A stretch of DNA of 7,451 nucleotides, from NCBI GenBank assembly GCA_020697375.1, contig JAJFBJ010000201.1, forward strand, positions 1 through 7,451, read 5' to 3'. A model generated the notes under the pieces. It was not told where the DNA came from. It made no database searches and saw only the letters and a list, made by a program, of their open reading frames with translations. Position 1 is the stretch's first letter. Every line of letters starts with the position of its first letter. Shown piece by piece: positions 6,702 through 7,451 of the stretch. A program made the position numbers and the translations under genes. Source of the DNA: Nitrospira sp. (GTDB taxonomy: Bacteria; Nitrospirota; Nitrospiria; Nitrospirales; Nitrospiraceae).

Positions 6702-7451
6702 AACTTTTTCGGGAGCGGACTAACAGACATTCAGGCGGTGTGAGGTGCCGGGCCTTGTGCTCCGGCGGGTAGTAGAACTGTACGGTTGGACATCGACGGC
6801 GCCCAGTGTATTGACGACATTATGACTGTATTCCGGCCGGAACAACAGCGATCCCATCACTGACGGCCTGTGCTTGGCCATCCAGGACACAATTTTCCTG
6901 TCACCGGCCTCGAAGCGACCGAACTGATCTCAGTCATGCATCTCATCACCGATACCCCCCCGGATTTTTCAGATTCAGCACCATCAGCAGACTGGTCTTG
7001 GCTGTAATAATGCTTGCCCGGTACAGTGCATCCTGATGGTCAGGTCTTCAATATCAACGATGTAGTCCTTCTGATGATCACCTTTCCTTCAAGCCGTCCT
7101 AGGCGCCATAGCATAACCCTTGTCGCGCCCTCCAATTATTCAGTGGCTGTCCTGATTACCCGATGGGCGTGAACGGGCAGAGCCTCACCATGTTTAGGGC
7201 GCGCGATTACCGGTGTTGACCAGCGGCAGTAGTTTGCTGAAAAGAGATTAACGACAGATACGTTATTCGAAGGCACGTTCGACTCAACAATGTCTGACCT
7301 GTTAGGAGGCGATCTCTATCGCTAACTGGTCCGGTGGAATGGTGGATTGTGTGAGTCGATCAACATTGGATGTTTAAGGCAGGGTCGCAGAATAGCGGTC
7401 CGACTGTCGGGGGTCGCATGTAGCCCGCGCTGGGATCCTGTGCACCCACCG
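6702..7451. other. Terminal stretch without a recognisable gene
   Basis: No ORF longer than about 60 codons occurs on either strand, and no tRNA, terminator or transposon end was recognised. One plus-strand frame is open from 6864 to 7172 apart from a tandem TAA TAA at 7005-7010. Its short peptide GLEATELISVMHLITD and the stretch DGQVFNINDVVLLM look protein-like. Other frames give short open pieces such as YPMGVNGQSLTMF near 7158-7196. This could be a decayed gene or coincidence. Confidence 0.5.

Noticed and set aside
6691..6709. A-run and T-run flanking the DUF1080 stop as a terminator
   Set aside because: The stem would be only five A-T pairs with no GC core, too weak for an intrinsic terminator.

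Overview
The window is about 7.45 kb of moderately GC-rich bacterial DNA. A bacterial lipoprotein signal, a Shine-Dalgarno site, an ECF sigma factor and long GC-biased ORFs all point to a Gram-negative-like bacterium. The gene mix fits a Nitrospirota (Nitrospira-like) or similar environmental genome, but this placement is only an impression from protein style. No rRNA, tRNA, CRISPR array or insertion sequence was recognised. Layout, left part: a voltage-gated-type ion channel gene lies on the minus strand (19-877) and is split by a one-base frameshift. It is transcribed divergently from a conserved but uncharacterised lipoprotein gene (975-2177, +). About 125 bases later comes an ECF42-type RNA polymerase sigma factor with the long C-terminal extension typical of that group (2302-3582, +). 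It carries an exact 24-bp in-frame tandem duplication, and the DGPF/YCII-type partner gene usual for the group is not in the window. Layout, right part: about 1 kb without a supportable gene (3583-4601) leads into the most notable gene. This is a complete vanadium-dependent haloperoxidase (4602-6149, +) that aligns by recall along nearly its whole length with the fungal Curvularia inaequalis chloroperoxidase, with every vanadate-binding and catalytic residue in the expected spacing. A 5'-truncated, frameshifted remnant of a DUF1080 (3-keto-disaccharide hydrolase type) gene follows directly. The last 750 bases hold no convincing gene, only short open stretches that may be decayed coding sequence. 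How the genes work together: there is no clear operon. The lipoprotein and sigma factor are co-oriented, but two small hairpins separate them. The haloperoxidase looks like a stand-alone gene with a strong ribosome binding site, in a neighbourhood of non-coding and decayed sequence, which suggests an acquired accessory gene. Both frameshifts sit at short homopolymers, so sequencing error must be excluded before calling either gene dead.
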